A DNA stretch of 64,000 nt from Actinophytocola sp963840275 (GTDB lineage: Bacteria > Actinomycetota > Actinomycetes > Mycobacteriales > Pseudonocardiaceae). The notes under the pieces were generated by a model, which was given only the letters and a program-made list of their open reading frames with translations, ran no database searches and was not told where the DNA came from. Positions 15,634 through 27,577 of the stretch are shown piece after piece. The stretch's first letter is position 1. Every line of letters starts with the position of its first letter. Position numbers and translations under genes: made by a program. The DNA lies in assembly GCA_963840275.1 (NCBI GenBank), contig CAWIYK010000001.1:372001-436000 (forward strand). Direction: 5' to 3'.

Positions 15634-17357
15634 GTGGCGAGGACCGCGAACGTGTCGGGGGCCAGCGTCACGACCCGGTCGCGGCACGGCACGTCGCCCA
15701 TCAGCACTGTCCGAACCGGACGGTCGAGGGTGACGTCCGCAGGTTCGGTGCCCAGGTTCACCGCCACCCGCAGGGTTCCCCGGTGCAGGACGAGCAAGCC
15801 GTCCGCACTGTCCACAGTGAACCGGTCCAGGCGCGGGTCCGCCAGCTCCGGGTGCGTGCGGCGCAACGCGATCAGCGCGCGGTAGGTTTCGTACACCGCG
15901 CGGTGCGCCGGGTCCGCCAGTTCCGCCCACGGCAGCGTCGAGCGGACGACCGTCGCCACGTCCATCGGGTCCGGGACCTCCGAGGAGCCCCACCCGTGGG
16001 ACGCGAACTCCGACCGGCGGCCGTCGCGGACGGCGGCGGCGAGCGTCGGGTCCTCGAACGACGCGAAGAACTGCCACGGCGAGCTGGCCGCCCACTCCTC
16101 GCCCATGAACAGCATCGGGGTGTACGGCGAACACAGGACGATGGCCGCGCCGCACAGCTGGCGGGCCGGCGAGATGGTCGCGGTCAGGCGGTCGCCCTGC
16201 GCGCGGTTGCCGATCTGGTCGTGGTTCTGCAGGTACGCGAGGAACCGGTGTCCGGACGCCCGCCGCGTGTCCACCGGCCTGCCGTGCGTGCGCCGCCGGA
16301 ACGACGACCACGTGCCGGCGTGGAAGAACGCCTGCCGCAGCGTGGTCGCCAACGCGCCCGGCGCGCCGAAGTCCTCGTAGTACCCGTCGGTCTCGCCGGT
16401 CAGCGCGACGTGCAGCGCGTGGTGCACGTCGTCGCACCACTGCGCCGCGAGGCCGTACCCGCCCGCGTCGCGCGACGTGACCAGCTTGGCGTCGTTCAGG
16501 TCCGACTCCGCGATCAGCGACAGCGGCCGCCGCAGCCCCGCCGACAGTGCGTCCACTTCGGATGCCAGCTCCTCGAGGACGTGGGTGGCGCCCTTGTCCA
16601 CCAACGCGTGCACGGCGTCGAGCCGCAGCCCGTCGAGGTGGTAGTCGCGCAGCCAGCTCAGCGCGTTCTCGACGACGTACCGGCGCACCTCGTCGGACTC
16701 CGGCCCGTCGAGGTTCAGCGCGGGCCCCCAGATCGTGCGGCCCGCGAAGTACGGCCCGAACCGGTCGAGGTACGCCCCGGACGGGCCGAGGTGGTTGTAC
16801 ACCACGTCGAGCAGCACGCCGAGGCCCCGCGCGTGGCAGGCGTCGACGAACCGCTTGAACGCGTCCGGCCCGCCGTACGGCTCGTGCACCGCACCCCACG
16901 CGACACCGTCGTAGCCCCAGCCCGCGGTGCCGTCGAAAGCGTTGACCGGCAACACTTCCACGAAGTCGACGCCCAGCTCGACGAGGTGGTCGAGGTGCTC
17001 GAGCGCGGCATTGAACGTGCCCTGCGGCGTGAACGTGCCGATGTGCAGCTCGTAGACGACGCCGCCGGCGAGCGCGCGGCCGGTCCAACCGTCGTCGGTC
17101 CAGTCGAACGCGTCGTGGGAGTACCGCCGCGACGGGCCGTGCACGCCGGCCGGCTGCCAGCGGGAACGCGGGTCCGGCAACGGCTTCTCGTCGTCGTCGA
17201 GCAGGAAGGCGTAGTCGGTGCCCACACCGGTGCCCGGCACCTCGGCGTGCCACCAGCCGCGGTCGTCGCGGGTCATCTCGTGCGTCGCCGGACCGAGCGC
17301 GAGACGAACCCGGTCCCGCTCCGGCGCCCACACGGCGAAGTGCTCGTCGCGGCTCAT
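15630..17357 (-). CDS. treZ: Malto-oligosyltrehalose trehalohydrolase
   Basis: A 575-residue GH13 enzyme that releases trehalose from maltooligosyl-trehalose. The ATG at 17357 ('MSRDEHFAVWAPE') opens the N-terminal beta domain; the catalytic barrel follows with 'LPVNAFDGTAGWGYDG', 'LDVVYNHLGPSG', 'DGLRLDAVHAL' (nucleophile Asp), 'LIAESDLND' (acid Glu) and 'LQNHDQIGNRA'. It overlaps treY by 4 bases upstream and the kinase by 4 bases downstream. Acts in the cytoplasm as the last step of the TreXYZ route. Confidence 0.96.
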   Translation of the reverse strand: MSRDEHFAVWAPERDRVRLALGPATHEMTRDDRGWWHAEVPGTGVGTDYAFLLDDDEKPLPDPRSRWQPAGVHGPSRRYSHDAFDWTDDGWTGRALAGGVVYELHIGTFTPQGTFNAALEHLDHLVELGVDFVEVLPVNAFDGTAGWGYDGVAWGAVHEPYGGPDAFKRFVDACHARGLGVLLDVVYNHLGPSGAYLDRFGPYFAGRTIWGPALNLDGPESDEVRRYVVENALSWLRDYHLDGLRLDAVHALVDKGATHVLEELASEVDALSAGLRRPLSLIAESDLNDAKLVTSRDAGGYGLAAQWCDDVHHALHVALTGETDGYYEDFGAPGALATTLRQAFFHAGTWSSFRRRTHGRPVDTRRASGHRFLAYLQNHDQIGNRAQGDRLTATISPARQLCGAAIVLCSPYTPMLFMGEEWAASSPWQFFASFEDPTLAAAVRDGRRSEFASHGWGSSEVPDPMDVATVVRSTLPWAELADPAHRAVYETYRALIALRRTHPELADPRLDRFTVDSADGLLVLHRGTLRVAVNLGTEPADVTLDRPVRTVLMGDVPCRDRVVTLAPDTFAVLAT

Positions 17358-19614
17358 CGGGCTCCTCGCAGCAGCAACGCGACGGGGTAGCGCGACAGCA
17401 GGTCGCCGAGCACGGCGCACCTCGGCTCCGCGCCCGCGTCGACGGCGTGCCCGGTGAGCAGGTCGAACCAGTTGCCCGTGCCGGCGGGCAGCGGCAGGAC
17501 GGTGTCCCGCCAGCCGCCGGCGCGCGCCAGCCCGACCGGCAGCCGGGTCGCGACGACGACCAGCTCGTGGCCGACGCCCCGGCCGAACGCGAGCGCGTGT
17601 TCGGCGGCCGGACCCTGCGCGTGCAGCGGCCGGTAGCCGGTGAACAGGTCGGGCCGGTCCCGGCGCAGCCGCAGCACCTGGCGCACCACATGGAGTTTCG
17701 CCGCCCCGGTGTCGTCGACGTCGGGCAGCCAGCCGTCCTCGAGGCGGCCGAGCAGGCGGGCGCGGGCGGCGAAGTCGACCGGACGCCGGTTGTCCGGGTC
17801 CACGAGGGACAGGTCGAACAGGTCGGTGCCCTGGTAGACGTCCGGCACGCCGGGGCCCGCGAGCTGCACCAGCTTCTGGCCGAGCGCGTTCGACCAGCCG
17901 GGCAGCCGGATCCGCTCGACGAACGCCGCGACCTCGTCGGACAGCTCGGCGAGGACGGTCTCCGGCCACGCCTGAACTGCGGCCTCGAACTCCTCGTCGT
18001 GGTCGACCCAGGAGGTGCGGACCTTCGACTCCTTGGCCGCCTTGTCCACATAGGACCCCAGGCGGTCGGCGTCGATCGGCCACGCGCCGACGAGCGACTG
18101 CCAGGCCAGCGCGTCCAGCGCCGGCTCGTCGATGCCGTGCTTCACCGACCAGACGGCGACCGCGGCGGCCCAGTCGTCGGGCAGCTCGGACAGGACGGCG
18201 AGCCGGGCCCGTACGTCCTCCGACCGCTTGGTGTCGTGAGTGGACAGTGTGGTCATGCCGTTGGGCCAGCCGGCCTCGCGGGCGATCGCGCCGGCGTGGA
18301 ACTCGGCGACCGGGACGCCGAACCGGTCCGGCGCGCCACCGACCTCGTTGAGCGCGACGAACCGGGTCCAGCGGTAGAACGCCGTGTCCTCGACGCCTTT
18401 GGCGACGACCATGCCGGAGGTCTGCTGGATGCGGGTGGCCAGCTCGCCACGCGGGTCGGCGCGGACCGCGTGGTCGATGGTGTCGATCGCGTCCGCGAGG
18501 TCGGGCCGGGCCCGCCGCGCCCCGTCGACCGAGGCCGCCCAGTTGTCCAGGCCCTCCGGCAGGTACGACCGGTAGACGGGGACGGCGATCATGATCTCGG
18601 CGACCGCATCTGGTGGCACGTCGGCGAGCGCGGCGATGCGCCGCATCTCGGCGACGAGCGACGTCTTCGTGATGAGCCGCCGGCACTCCTGCTCGACGGC
18701 GTGCAGGGACGAGGACGAGTCGCCGGCCGGCTCGCCGGCCGGATCGACGAAGACGCCACAGATCTCGCGCAGCGCGTCGTAGCCCGTGGTGCCGTCGACC
18801 GGCCACGACGCCGGCAGCGGCTCGCCGACCGCGAGGATCTTCTCCACCACCAGCCACGCGTCCGGGGCGGCCGCGCGCAGCCGCCGTAGGTACCCGCCGG
18901 GGTCGGCGAGACCGTCCGGATGGTCCACGCGCAGTCCGTCGACCTCGCCGGCGGTCACCCAGCGCAGCACCTCGTCGTGGGTGGCGGCGAACACGGCGGG
19001 GTCCTCGACCCGGACCCCGGCCAGCGTGGTGATGTCGAAGAACCGCCGGTAGGTCAGCTCGGCGTTGCCGCGGCGCCACGACACCAGCCGGTAGTGCTGC
19101 CGCTCGTGGACCTCGGCCGCCGTGCCGCCCTCGGTGCCGGGCGCGAGCGGGAACTCGTGCTCGTAGTACACCAGCCGGTCGTCGCGCACCTCGAGGTCGT
19201 CGACCGCGTCGGAACCCAATACCGGCAACAGGATCGGGCCGCGGGACCAGTCGATGTCGAAGTACGACGCGTACTCCGACGCCGGCCCGTGGGTGAGCAC
19301 GTCCCACCACCACGGGTTCGCGGCCGGCACCTCGACCGACATGTGGTTCGGCACGATGTCCACGACCACGCCGAGCCCGGCGTCCCGCGCGGTCCTGGCC
19401 AGCCGCACGCGGGCCGCCTCGCCGCCGAGCTCGGGGTTGGCGCGGGTCGGGTCGACCACGTCGTACCCGTGCGTCGACCCGGGCGCCGCGGCGAGCAGCG
19501 GCGACGTGTACACCGCGCCGACGCCGAGCCTGCGCAGGTAGTCCACCACCGCGGTCGCGTCGTCCAGGTCGAAGCCGGGTCGGATCTGCAACCGGTAGGT
19601 CGAGGCCGGCACGG

Positions 19615-19618
<4 letters not shown>
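17354..19618 (-). CDS. treY: Maltooligosyl trehalose synthase
   Basis: A 754-residue GH13 enzyme that converts the reducing-end maltose of a glucan chain into an alpha,alpha-1,1-linked trehalosyl end. The opening 'STYRLQIRPGFDLDDATAV' is diagnostic for TreY. Further motifs are 'HGYDVVDPTRANPELGG', 'VVDIVPNHMS', 'DGLRVDHPDGLADP' (nucleophile Asp), 'WLVVEKILAVGE' (acid Glu) and 'GVEDTAFYRW'. The ATG at 19618 overlaps the treX stop by 4 bases and its own stop overlaps treZ, so the three enzymes are translationally coupled. Confidence 0.97.
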
Positions 19619-21783
<2,165 letters not shown>

Positions 21784-21861
21784 ACGAGCTCCTCTGAGTT
21801 CGGGTCGATCCGACTATCTACCGTAGAGCGCGCCGGGGCGCGCGCTACCGCCAACGGACTG

Positions 21862-23745
21862 TCACTCGGGTTGTACCCCGTTCGGGCGCGCGTCACGCAG
21901 CGCGGCGACGGCTCGGAGGAGCTGGGGGTTCGACAGCAGGTCGGCCACCGGTGGGGTGAGGGGGATTCGCCAGTTCGGGTACTCGTCGACCGTGCCGGGG
22001 AGGTTCGGCTGGCGCGGTTCGCCGAGCGCGTCGTGGGGGGAGGTCAGCAGCAGCCGGCTCGCCGATCTGGCCAGCAGTGTGTGCAGGGCCACCACGAGGT
22101 CCTCCTCGCACGGGTCGGCCGGCAGCAGACCGTGCTCGTCGAGTGCGGCGAGCAGTTCGGCCCGCGCCGCCTCGGCCCGCGCGTACTCGCCGGCCGGGTC
22201 GGTCAGCAGCCCGAGGTCGGCCCGGACCCGCACGTTCTCGGCACGCAGGAACCCGACCGTCGTGGGCAGGTCGTGGGTGGAGATGCTCGCCATCGCGTCG
22301 ACCGGCCAGCGCTCCGGCGGCAGCAGCGGCTCGCCGTCGGCCTGGTCGTCCCGTTCGAAGTACAGGACCGACGAGCTGAGCATGCCGCGGTCGTGGAGGG
22401 AGTCGGTGACCTCGTCGGGGACCGTGCCGAGGTCCTCGCCGACCACGATCGCGCCGGCCCGGTGCGCCTCGAGGGCGAGGATGCCGAGCAGCGCGTCGGC
22501 GTCGTAGCGCACGTAGGTGCCCTCGCTCGCCGGGCGGCCCGGCGGGATCCACCACAGCCGCCACAGGCCGGCGATGTGGTCGACGCGGATGCCGTCCGCG
22601 TGCGCGAGCACGTTGCTGATGACGTCGCGAAAGGGCCGGTAGCCCTGCGCCGCGAGCCGGTCGGGCCGCCACGGCGGCAGGTTCCAGTCCTGGCCCTGCT
22701 GGCTGAACGCGTCCGGCGGCGCGCCGACCGTCACGTCGGAGGCCAGCACGTCCTGCAGCGCCCAGGCGTCCGCGCCCGCCGGGTCGACGCCGACCGGCAG
22801 GTCGTGCACGATCCGCACGTCGCTCGCGGTCCGCGCGTCGGCGAGTTGCCGCTGGCAGAGCCGCTGCAGCCACGCGTGGAAGGAGATCCGGGCCGACAGC
22901 TGCCGGCGGGCGTCGGCCACGTCCGGGCCGTCTGGCCTGCGCAGCCCGGCCGGCCAGGTGCGCCAGTCGGCGCCGTGGCGCTCGGCCAGCGCGCAGAACG
23001 TGGCGAAGTCCCGCAGGTCGTCCGGCACGGCCTGGCCGTTGCCGCCGGCCCACAGGTGCTCGAGCGCGGTGAGCTTCGCGGTCCACACGGCGTCGTAGTC
23101 GATCAGCTCGGCGCCCGGCGGCGGCGCGAGCCGCTCGACGGTGGCGCGGGTCCTGCTGTCGGCGCGCCGGAACGCCTCGGTGTCGGTGACCCGCAGGTAC
23201 AGCGGGTTGGCGAAGCGGCGGCTGGAGGGTGAGTAGGGCGAGCGCTGCACCGGCCGGGCCGGCGTGATGGCCTGGACGGGGTTGACGAGGATCACGCCGG
23301 CGCCGAGCCCGGCCGAGCCGAGGGCGAACTCCCGCAGGTCGGCGAGGTCGCCGATGCCCCAGGAGCCGGGGGAGTGCAGTGCGTAGAGCTGGAGCATCCA
23401 GCCCCAGGCCGGGGTGACCGGGGGGAGGCGGCGCGGGGTGACGATCAGCTCGCGGCCGTCGGCTCCCTCGGCTCCGGCGAGGCGGTGGTAGCCGAGCGGG
23501 AGGTCGCCGGCGGCCCGTTCGCCGGTCTCGAGGATCACCTCGCCGTCGACGCGCTCGCCCTCGCGGACCACCAGGGGACCGCCGATGACTTTCCGTGGTG
23601 CGGCAGGCGCGTCGGGGTCCACCTCGAGCTCGGCGAGGACGGCGCGCACGACGTCGTCCGCCACCTCGACCCGGTGGCGGTCGGCGTTCTCGTACCAGGT
23701 GGCAACCCCGTGCGCGTGTGCGAGCGCACTCAGCTGTGGATCCAT
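21862..23745 (-). CDS. malQ: 4-alpha-glucanotransferase (amylomaltase)
   Basis: A 627-residue GH77 enzyme that transfers glucan segments between maltodextrins. Typical signatures: 'LYALHSPGSWGIGDLADLREF', 'SPYSPSSRRFANPLYL', 'GVDPAGADAWALQDVLA', 'VGAPPDAFSQQGQDWNLPPW', 'IRVDHIAGLWRLWWIP' (nucleophile Asp), 'VGEDLGTVPDEV' (acid Glu) and 'STHDLPTTVGF'. An N-terminal extension of about 140 residues is typical of actinobacterial and enterobacterial MalQ. It stands 78 bases upstream of treX and probably starts the same transcript with a small gene before it. Confidence 0.95.
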   Translation of the reverse strand: MDPQLSALAHAHGVATWYENADRHRVEVADDVVRAVLAELEVDPDAPAAPRKVIGGPLVVREGERVDGEVILETGERAAGDLPLGYHRLAGAEGADGRELIVTPRRLPPVTPAWGWMLQLYALHSPGSWGIGDLADLREFALGSAGLGAGVILVNPVQAITPARPVQRSPYSPSSRRFANPLYLRVTDTEAFRRADSRTRATVERLAPPPGAELIDYDAVWTAKLTALEHLWAGGNGQAVPDDLRDFATFCALAERHGADWRTWPAGLRRPDGPDVADARRQLSARISFHAWLQRLCQRQLADARTASDVRIVHDLPVGVDPAGADAWALQDVLASDVTVGAPPDAFSQQGQDWNLPPWRPDRLAAQGYRPFRDVISNVLAHADGIRVDHIAGLWRLWWIPPGRPASEGTYVRYDADALLGILALEAHRAGAIVVGEDLGTVPDEVTDSLHDRGMLSSSVLYFERDDQADGEPLLPPERWPVDAMASISTHDLPTTVGFLRAENVRVRADLGLLTDPAGEYARAEAARAELLAALDEHGLLPADPCEEDLVVALHTLLARSASRLLLTSPHDALGEPRQPNLPGTVDEYPNWRIPLTPPVADLLSNPQLLRAVAALRDARPNGVQPE

Positions 23746-23757
23746 CCGGTAAGGATG

Positions 23758-24099
23758 TCAGTGCCTGCCGCGCTGGTTCGGCACGAGGTGCAGGTCGTCG
23801 CGGGCGGCGAGCAGCGCCGCCCGCGCGTGGTCGGGGTCGGAGTGGGCGAGGCAGGCCCGGGCGTCGCGCACGTCCCGCACGGCGGGCGCGATCCGGCACG
23901 TGTCCCCGGCGGCCGCGGTCCACGCGAGCGCGGTCCGCAGGACGTCGTCGAGACGGCGCAGGTCGGAGGTCTCCTCGCCGAGGCCGGCCAACACGGTGTC
24001 GACCGCCCTGCCGAGGCGTTCCCCCGGGACGGCCACCGGCCGCTTCGCCACGGATGGAACTCGGGGATGTGACTGCACGGACAGCTGTTGCTTGGTCAC
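23758..24099 (-). CDS. Hypothetical protein upstream of malQ
   Basis: A 113-residue soluble protein. The GTG at 24099 is chosen because GGAGGGT lies 5 bases upstream; a longer frame to 24195 has no such site. It is mainly helical, with 'LGRAVDTVLAGLGEETSDLRRLDDVLRTALAW' and 'DPDHARAALLAARDDLHLV', and no recognised family. It ends 12 bases before malQ, so it likely shares the transcript and could have a regulatory or accessory role in glucan metabolism, which is inferred only from position. Confidence 0.65.
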   Translation of the reverse strand: MTKQQLSVQSHPRVPSVAKRPVAVPGERLGRAVDTVLAGLGEETSDLRRLDDVLRTALAWTAAAGDTCRIAPAVRDVRDARACLAHSDPDHARAALLAARDDLHLVPNQRGRH

Positions 24100-24235
24100 C
24101 GCGACCCTCCAGCTCGTCAGGCGACGCGGCAGGGCCCCTTCGGTCCGCCGCGCAATCCTGATGCCCCCAGATCCTCGCACTCTTCCGCCCCGCAAAACAG
24201 TGGGAACTCAAAGGATTGACGCAGGACACACAGTG

Positions 24236-24904
24236 TTAACCGCGCATGTCACGCAGGGTCTGCCGGCAGCGGTGGTCCGCCTGCCGGGTGGTCTCGGGGA
24301 GGCGGAAGCGCTTCGACAGCGAGAGCACGTGCTCGCACGCGGTCGGCAGGTCGACCAGATGGCCTATCGACACGAAGACCGGTCGCACGTTCGGCCGGAT
24401 CCGCAGCGCGACCCCCACCCGTTCGCCGGCCTCGACGAGGTCGCTCGTCGCGCCCCGCTCGGGTCCCGGCGGGGCGTGGTCGCCGAGCGCGGTCTTCGCG
24501 ACGCCGATCGTGGGCAGCCCGGTCACCACGCCGAGATGGCAGGCCAACCCGAACCGGCGCGGGTGGGCGATGCCGTGCCCGTCGGCGACGAGCAGGTCGG
24601 GCGGCGTCCGCAGCCGCGCGAACGCCTCGAGCAGCACCGGCAGCTCCCGGAACGCGAACAGGCCCGGCACGTAGGGGAAGTCGGCCGTGCCGACCGCGGT
24701 GGCCGACTCGAGCACCGCCCCGGTCGCGATCGAGATGGTCACCGCCGCCGCCGCGACCGCGTCGGAGTCGGTCGCGTACGCCACGTCCAGTCCGGCGGCG
24801 GTCCTGGGCGCGAACCCGGGCGGCGGCGCACGCACGACGGACGGCGCGAGCGACTCCTGCAGCCGGACGGCCTCCTCGACCGTCAACTCGCCGAGCGGGA
24901 CCAT
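24236..24904 (-). CDS. nfi: Endonuclease V (deoxyinosine repair)
   Basis: A 222-residue enzyme that nicks DNA one base 3' of deoxyinosine after adenine deamination. Family signatures are all present: 'AAGLDVAYA' (metal-binding Asp), 'PYVPGLFAFRELP' (the PYIP wedge region with its Glu), 'VADGHGIAHPRRFGLACHLGV' (catalytic Asp and His), 'PTIGVAKT' and 'VSIGHLVDL'. Length matches bacterial EndoV. It is a single gene. Confidence 0.95.
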   Translation of the reverse strand: MVPLGELTVEEAVRLQESLAPSVVRAPPPGFAPRTAAGLDVAYATDSDAVAAAAVTISIATGAVLESATAVGTADFPYVPGLFAFRELPVLLEAFARLRTPPDLLVADGHGIAHPRRFGLACHLGVVTGLPTIGVAKTALGDHAPPGPERGATSDLVEAGERVGVALRIRPNVRPVFVSIGHLVDLPTACEHVLSLSKRFRLPETTRQADHRCRQTLRDMRG

Positions 24905-24926
24905 CTCGCGGACGATACCCGTGTGG

Positions 24927-25106
24927 TCACGGTAGGGCCGGGGTCACGCGGCGGACCGGGCCGCGCGTTCGCTCGGATCTGGTGAACAGCTTGCGCAGCC
25001 GGGACGGGCGGGCCTTGCGGGCCGCCTGGCGCAGCGCCGCGGCCTGGGCGCGCTCGATGCGGTAGTCGACCTCGGCCTTGACTGCTTCCGGCGTCCAGTT
25101 GTGCAT
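24927..25106 (-). CDS. Small basic 59-residue protein
   Basis: The ATG at 25106 ('MHNWTPEAVKAEVDYRIERA') has AAGGAGA 8 bases upstream. The product is strongly basic with an amphipathic helix ('AALRQAARKARPSRLRKLF'), reminiscent of small actinobacterial proteins that associate with membranes or nucleic acid. No family is assigned. The frame can be extended upstream to 25187, but that part reads like non-coding sequence. Confidence 0.7.
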   Translation of the reverse strand: MHNWTPEAVKAEVDYRIERAQAAALRQAARKARPSRLRKLFTRSERTRGPVRRVTPALP

Positions 25107-25197
25107 CTGACTTCTCCTTGTTCGTTTGCTGACAGGGAGAAGACTCGTCCTGAGGCAGGTGACGCGGCATCGGACGATCACGCACAACTGGCTGGTG

Positions 25198-25248
25198 GAC
25201 CCCTTACTCGGGGGTCCGCAGGGCCGTTTCGGGGTGGGGTAAGGGGTC
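25198..25248 (-). terminator. Hairpin terminator after the GNAT gene
   Basis: GACCCCTTAC at 25198-25207 pairs perfectly with GTAAGGGGTC at 25239-25248, with a GC-rich 31-base interior. It starts 4 bases past the stop codon of the leftward GNAT gene. Confidence 0.65.
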
Positions 25249-25251
25249 GTC

Positions 25252-25743
25252 TCAGACGTCCGGGAGGGCCAGCCAGTCGGCCCAGCTGAGGTCCCGGCCG
25301 ACGTACCTCGGCCGCTCGAACGGCCACGCGCCCCGGATCCAGCGCGGGACGACCACGTCGAGGGTCTGCTCCAGCGGGGTGCCGACCTTGTCGTCGACCA
25401 CCCACCAGCTGATCTCGGCGTCGGCGCCCTGCTTCTCCGGCGGGTCGATGTACACGCAGCCGTACAGGGCGGTCTCGGCGAGGTCCAGGAGCGCGTAGTT
25501 GAACGACTCGTGGGCCTCGATCTCCCGCTCGTGCCTGGCCAGATCCGCCCGATCCTCCTCGACGGTCATGGTCGCCGGCGGCCAGCCCCACGCCGCGCCG
25601 TAGATCGACCACAGCCGCTCGCGCGACCCCATCACCGCGGGGTAGTCGATCTCGGTGTCCGCGGCCCGGATCGGCCGCAGATGGAACCCGTCGAACACGG
25701 GGACGGTGATGGGATGCGTGAAGTCGTCGGGCAGCCATGCCAT
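25252..25743 (-). CDS. GNAT-family N-acetyltransferase
   Basis: A 163-residue protein beginning 'MAWLPDDFTHP'; the longer frame upstream covers unrelated sequence. The central part ('FHLRPIRAADTEIDYPAVMG') and later 'ESFNYALLDLAETALYGCVYIDPPEK' with 'AEISWWVVDDKVGTPLEQ' follow the beta-strand and acetyl-CoA-binding order of GNAT enzymes, although the classic Q/RxxGxG/A loop is weak. Substrate unknown. Single gene with its own terminator. Confidence 0.8.
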   Translation of the reverse strand: MAWLPDDFTHPITVPVFDGFHLRPIRAADTEIDYPAVMGSRERLWSIYGAAWGWPPATMTVEEDRADLARHEREIEAHESFNYALLDLAETALYGCVYIDPPEKQGADAEISWWVVDDKVGTPLEQTLDVVVPRWIRGAWPFERPRYVGRDLSWADWLALPDV

Positions 25744-25879
25744 GGCGGCAACCGTACCGGCGGCGGTCACCAGCGTGGCGGGCGTTCTCGTCGCTCGACG
25801 AGTTTGTTGCTGTGAGTCATCGACCTTTCGCTCGATCGTGTGTTCGAAATAGTCGGGGTTCGCGGGTAGAATAAAAGCC

Positions 25880-26793
25880 ATGACGAGCTTCGTGGAAACC
25901 CCTCCCGGGTTGCCGGAGCTTGCCCAGAATCTGGTGGAGTCATGACCCAGATGCGGAAGCTGCACAGTTCCGCATTGACGGTGATTGCCGAGTTGGAACA
26001 ATCCGATGTGGCTCGTGTGGCGGGGTATTCGAGCCTGGGTGCGCTTCTTTCGGATCTGGTGCGGATCACGCCCCGCCGAGCCTCCCGGTTGATCGCCCAA
26101 GCCGGCCTGGTGGCGGAGGTGCTGACGCCCACCGGCCACGTCACGCCGGCGGCGTTGCCGTTGGTGCGAGACGCGCTACAGGATGGCGCGTTGGACTCCG
26201 ATCATGTGGATGCGATCGCGGAAACGGTGAAGAAGATCCCAGCGTGGGCACCGGGTGACACGCCGGAGATCGTGGAGAAGCACCTTGTCGAGACCGCCCT
26301 CGCGGCACACTCCTCGGTGGTCCGATCCCACTGCTCGCGGCGGGGAGAAGCCGCACCTGAACGCGACCATGGACTACACCCAGCTGCTGGATGGCGTCGG
26401 CACGGCGACGTTGGAAGGTGGCGCCCTGCTCTCCGCGGCCGCGGCCCGGCGGATCGCGTGTGACTGCGGGTCGTGCCGGTGGTGCTGAATGGTGCGTCGG
26501 TGCCGTTGGATGTGGGCCGCACCCGCCGCCTGGTCACTCCCAAGCAACGAGTCGCGCTGAACACCCGGGATCAGGGTTGCGCGTTCCCGAACTGTGGACG
26601 TCCGGCGCGCTGGTCCGGCGCCCACCATATCCAGCATTGGCTGGATGGCGGCCCAACGGATCTCAATAACTTGGTACTGCAATGCCGGCGACATCATCGA
26701 ATGATCCACCACTCGGAATGGGAAGTCCGGATGAACGCCATCGGGCTCCCGGAATTCATCCCGCCCCGATGGATCGACTCCAATGCCACTTAA
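25880..26793 (+). pseudogene. Degraded DUF222/HNH endonuclease gene (13E12-like)
   Basis: Pieces of one DUF222-HNH protein lie in several frames. An N-terminal piece starts at 25880 ('MTSFVETPPGLPELAQ') and stops at 25945. A DUF222 piece runs from 25942 ('VARVAGYSSLGALLSDL'). Another frame at about 26340-26470 holds 'KPHLNATMDYTQLLDGVGTA'. The HNH domain is at 26473-26793 ('CAFPNCGRPARWSGAHHIQHW', 'LVLQCRRHHRMIHH'). A central segment is deleted and there are at least two frameshifts. Such genes are multicopy in actinomycetes and often decay. Codon use is less GC-rich than in neighbours. Confidence 0.85.
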
Positions 26794-27102
26794 TTAAGGG
26801 CTATTTGCGCAGGTCAGAGATGGTTTGAGCGGTAACAGATGTCGAAGACGTAGTTCGATCGGACATCACTCCACCTGGGCGTTGGCGATCCATCTCGAGC
26901 CGGCGTCCTAAGTGGACGCCCTCTTGATCGGCGCAGCACTGCTCCGTACGGCATCTGACCAGGCCAAACGGCTTAAGTAAGTGGCATTGGGATCGACCCT
27001 CATCGGATTCCACAACGCAATCTGCTCCACCAACGCGAATAGCCATCCAGCAACCGCGTGCCCCGCTCCGCGTGCTAACGGCCCGTCTGAGGTCTTCGCG
27101 CG
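26794..27102. other. Non-coding decayed stretch
   Basis: No frame here has actinomycete codon use or a start with a ribosome-binding site. It lies between two pseudogenes and looks like scrambled remnants; I see no terminal inverted repeats or transposase frame. Confidence 0.5.
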
Positions 27103-27493
27103 GCGGAAGGTCACGGTGGGGCGACGCGGGGGAGCCGCGCAAAGCCAGCACGGTCGGCCGGTAGAACAGGCCGTCGTGGGTGCCGCCGGCCGCGAGCCGG
27201 GCGCCGGCGTCCACGGTGGCCGTGACGAGTGAGTGCACCTTGGCGCGCTGGCCTTCGTCGATGAGCGGGCCGAGCGCGACCTCGCCGGCCGACGGGTCGC
27301 CGACCGGCAGCCCGTCCGCGTGGGCGGCCAGCGCGTCCACATAGGAGTCCGCGACCCGTTCGTGCACGAGGTGCCGGCCCGCGGTCATGCAGATCTGGCC
27401 CTGGTGCAGGAAGGAGCCCCACGCGCCGGCCGACACCGCGCGGTCGAGGTCGGCGTCGTCGAGGATCGCCAGCGCCGAGTTGCCGCCGCTCAC
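27103..27493 (-). pseudogene. Aldehyde dehydrogenase fragment
   Basis: About 115 residues align by eye with the middle of NAD-dependent aldehyde dehydrogenases: 'GGNSALAILDDADLDRAV', 'GSFLHQGQICMTAGRHLVH' (with the catalytic Cys in 'GQICM'), 'LPVGDPSAGEVALGPLID' and 'GLFYRPTVLA'. The first 250 or so residues are absent, and after 'PTVLA' the reading frame is lost, though 'REDLRRAVS' hints at further remnants. The piece is therefore a truncated, frameshifted remnant, most like benzaldehyde/vanillin dehydrogenases. Confidence 0.8.
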
Positions 27494-27577
27494 GAGATGG
27501 GCGGGTTCTGACCAGCAGCGGGCGCCGGAACCTCGGCGACCACGAGTAGGCCGCCCGCGTGGAGCGCGCCACCGAAC

